A stretch of 6,020 nt of DNA from Treponema sp. (lineage in GTDB: Bacteria; Spirochaetota; Spirochaetia; Treponematales; Breznakiellaceae): NCBI GenBank assembly GCA_031257595.1, contig JAIROH010000240.1, positions 1 through 6,020 of the forward strand, given 5' to 3'. Numbering within the stretch: the first letter of the stretch is position 1; every line of letters starts with the position of its first letter. This document shows, piece after piece, positions 5,417 to 6,020 of this stretch. Position numbers and translations under genes: made by a program. The notes beneath the pieces are model-generated. The model searched no databases. It worked only from the letters and a program-made list of their open reading frames with translations, and was not told the origin of the DNA.

Positions 5417-6020
5417 ATGAAAAAGACCCTGATCCGGGCGCTTTTTGTGTTTTTTGCGCTGTTTCCTGTCTCTCAACGGCTTTTTGGGGCGGAAATTACC
5501 GTTCCAAGACTGGAATTTGCCAGCCGCGGGGCTTCCGAAGACGGAGATTTTACCGTTTCTACATCCGCCGAGGCCGATATCGCCGTAAACGGGGGCTACA
5601 AATACGGTATCACCCTGGGATTGGGTTTTGAAGCCCAAAATTTGGAAAAAGCCTTCTCGTACGGCAGGCTGGAATTGCCGTATGCCTTGTCCGCTCCCAC
5701 TAAGACGGAGTACAACGCAATGGTAGACGAACTAAACGATCGGTACAGTAACCAGGCGGTACTTTCGGTACGCCTTCTGGAAGCCACCGTCCGGGAAGTG
5801 TTTGGAAAGCCCCTGGACCTGAGCTTTTTTGCCGGTCATTACCACGCCCTGGGTTCCGGGGACGAATTTGTTTCCCGGTTCGGAACCGCCCCCGTAGGAA
5901 GCTCGTACAGGGGGTTTTTCTACTTCCCCGACGGTATTGGGAACGACCCTTCCCGCCGTTATAACGGGGGCATTTACAACATATTCGGTACCGGCGTCGC
6001 CGCCGCGTTAAACCTTTCCG
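5417..6020 (+). CDS. Exported, probable outer-membrane protein, 3'-truncated
   Basis: The frame stays open from ATG at 5417 to the right edge (201 complete codons plus one base). The N-terminus has the form of a signal peptide: MKK, then a hydrophobic stretch (about residues 5-19), with a likely cleavage after Ala25 in LFGA/E. There is no cysteine near the site, so a lipoprotein is unlikely. The mature part has alternating polar and apolar residues with many Gly, Tyr and Phe (GYKYGITLGLGFEAQ, LDLSFFAGHY, YNIFGTGVAAALNLS), which suits an outer-membrane beta barrel or another beta-rich envelope protein. I do not recognise the family. TAAGGAG (5401-5407) lies 9 nt before the ATG; an in-frame TTG at 5414 is closer (6 nt) and is a possible alternative start that adds one residue. 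The gene is transcribed away from cheA. The export call is firm; the barrel call is inference. Confidence 0.75.
   Translation, partial: MKKTLIRALFVFFALFPVSQRLFGAEITVPRLEFASRGASEDGDFTVSTSAEADIAVNGGYKYGITLGLGFEAQNLEKAFSYGRLELPYALSAPTKTEYNAMVDELNDRYSNQAVLSVRLLEATVREVFGKPLDLSFFAGHYHALGSGDEFVSRFGTAPVGSSYRGFFYFPDGIGNDPSRRYNGGIYNIFGTGVAAALNLS

Noticed and set aside
5300..5638. 112-codon minus-strand frame running through the intergenic region to the start of cheA
   Set aside because: It is antisense to the start of the exported-protein gene and crosses the AT-rich promoter region. Its ATG lacks a ribosome site and its product resembles no protein.

Overview
The window is about 50% GC, densely coded and bacterial. 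Gene content and order point to a spirochaete, most probably a Treponema. The strongest sign is a minus-strand run of cheA, a CheW–CheR-like fusion gene, and cheX, which is the arrangement known from treponemal chemotaxis operons. CheA also carries an unusually long dimerisation (P3) segment, a feature reported for Treponema denticola. The base composition would suit a termite-gut or similar free-living or commensal Treponema, but species cannot be fixed from the sequence.

Layout. (1) 1-1023, plus strand: the 3' part of a phosphohexomutase gene (phosphoglucomutase/phosphomannomutase superfamily), cut by the window edge just before its metal-binding loop. (2) 1029-5303, minus strand: the chemotaxis operon, read right to left as cheA (811 codons), cheW–cheR-like (442 codons, start overlapping the cheA stop by one base) and cheX (155 codons, after a 43-nt gap). 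cheX meets the phosphohexomutase gene tail to tail with 5 nt between the stops, so no cheY follows. (3) 5304-5416: a 113-nt AT-rich divergent intergenic region with candidate promoter elements for both directions and a perfect 7-bp inverted repeat. (4) 5417 to the right edge, plus strand: the 5' part of a gene for an exported, probably outer-membrane, protein of unknown function.

How the genes work together. CheA autophosphorylates in response to chemoreceptors and passes phosphate to CheY (encoded elsewhere). The CheW domain of the fusion couples CheA to receptors, while its divergent CheR-like tail probably has a structural or SAM-sensing role rather than simple receptor methylation. CheX removes phosphate from CheY-P and so ends the signal. 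The flanking genes (sugar-phosphate metabolism; envelope protein) have no evident link to chemotaxis.

I found no mobile element, CRISPR array, tRNA or rRNA. The most notable points are the atypical array proteins (long CheA P3, degenerate CheR-like domain), the absence of cheY from the operon end, the weak ribosome site and very short possible leader of cheA, and the small inverted repeat in the leader of the divergent gene. Nothing here is clear evidence of a wholly new system.
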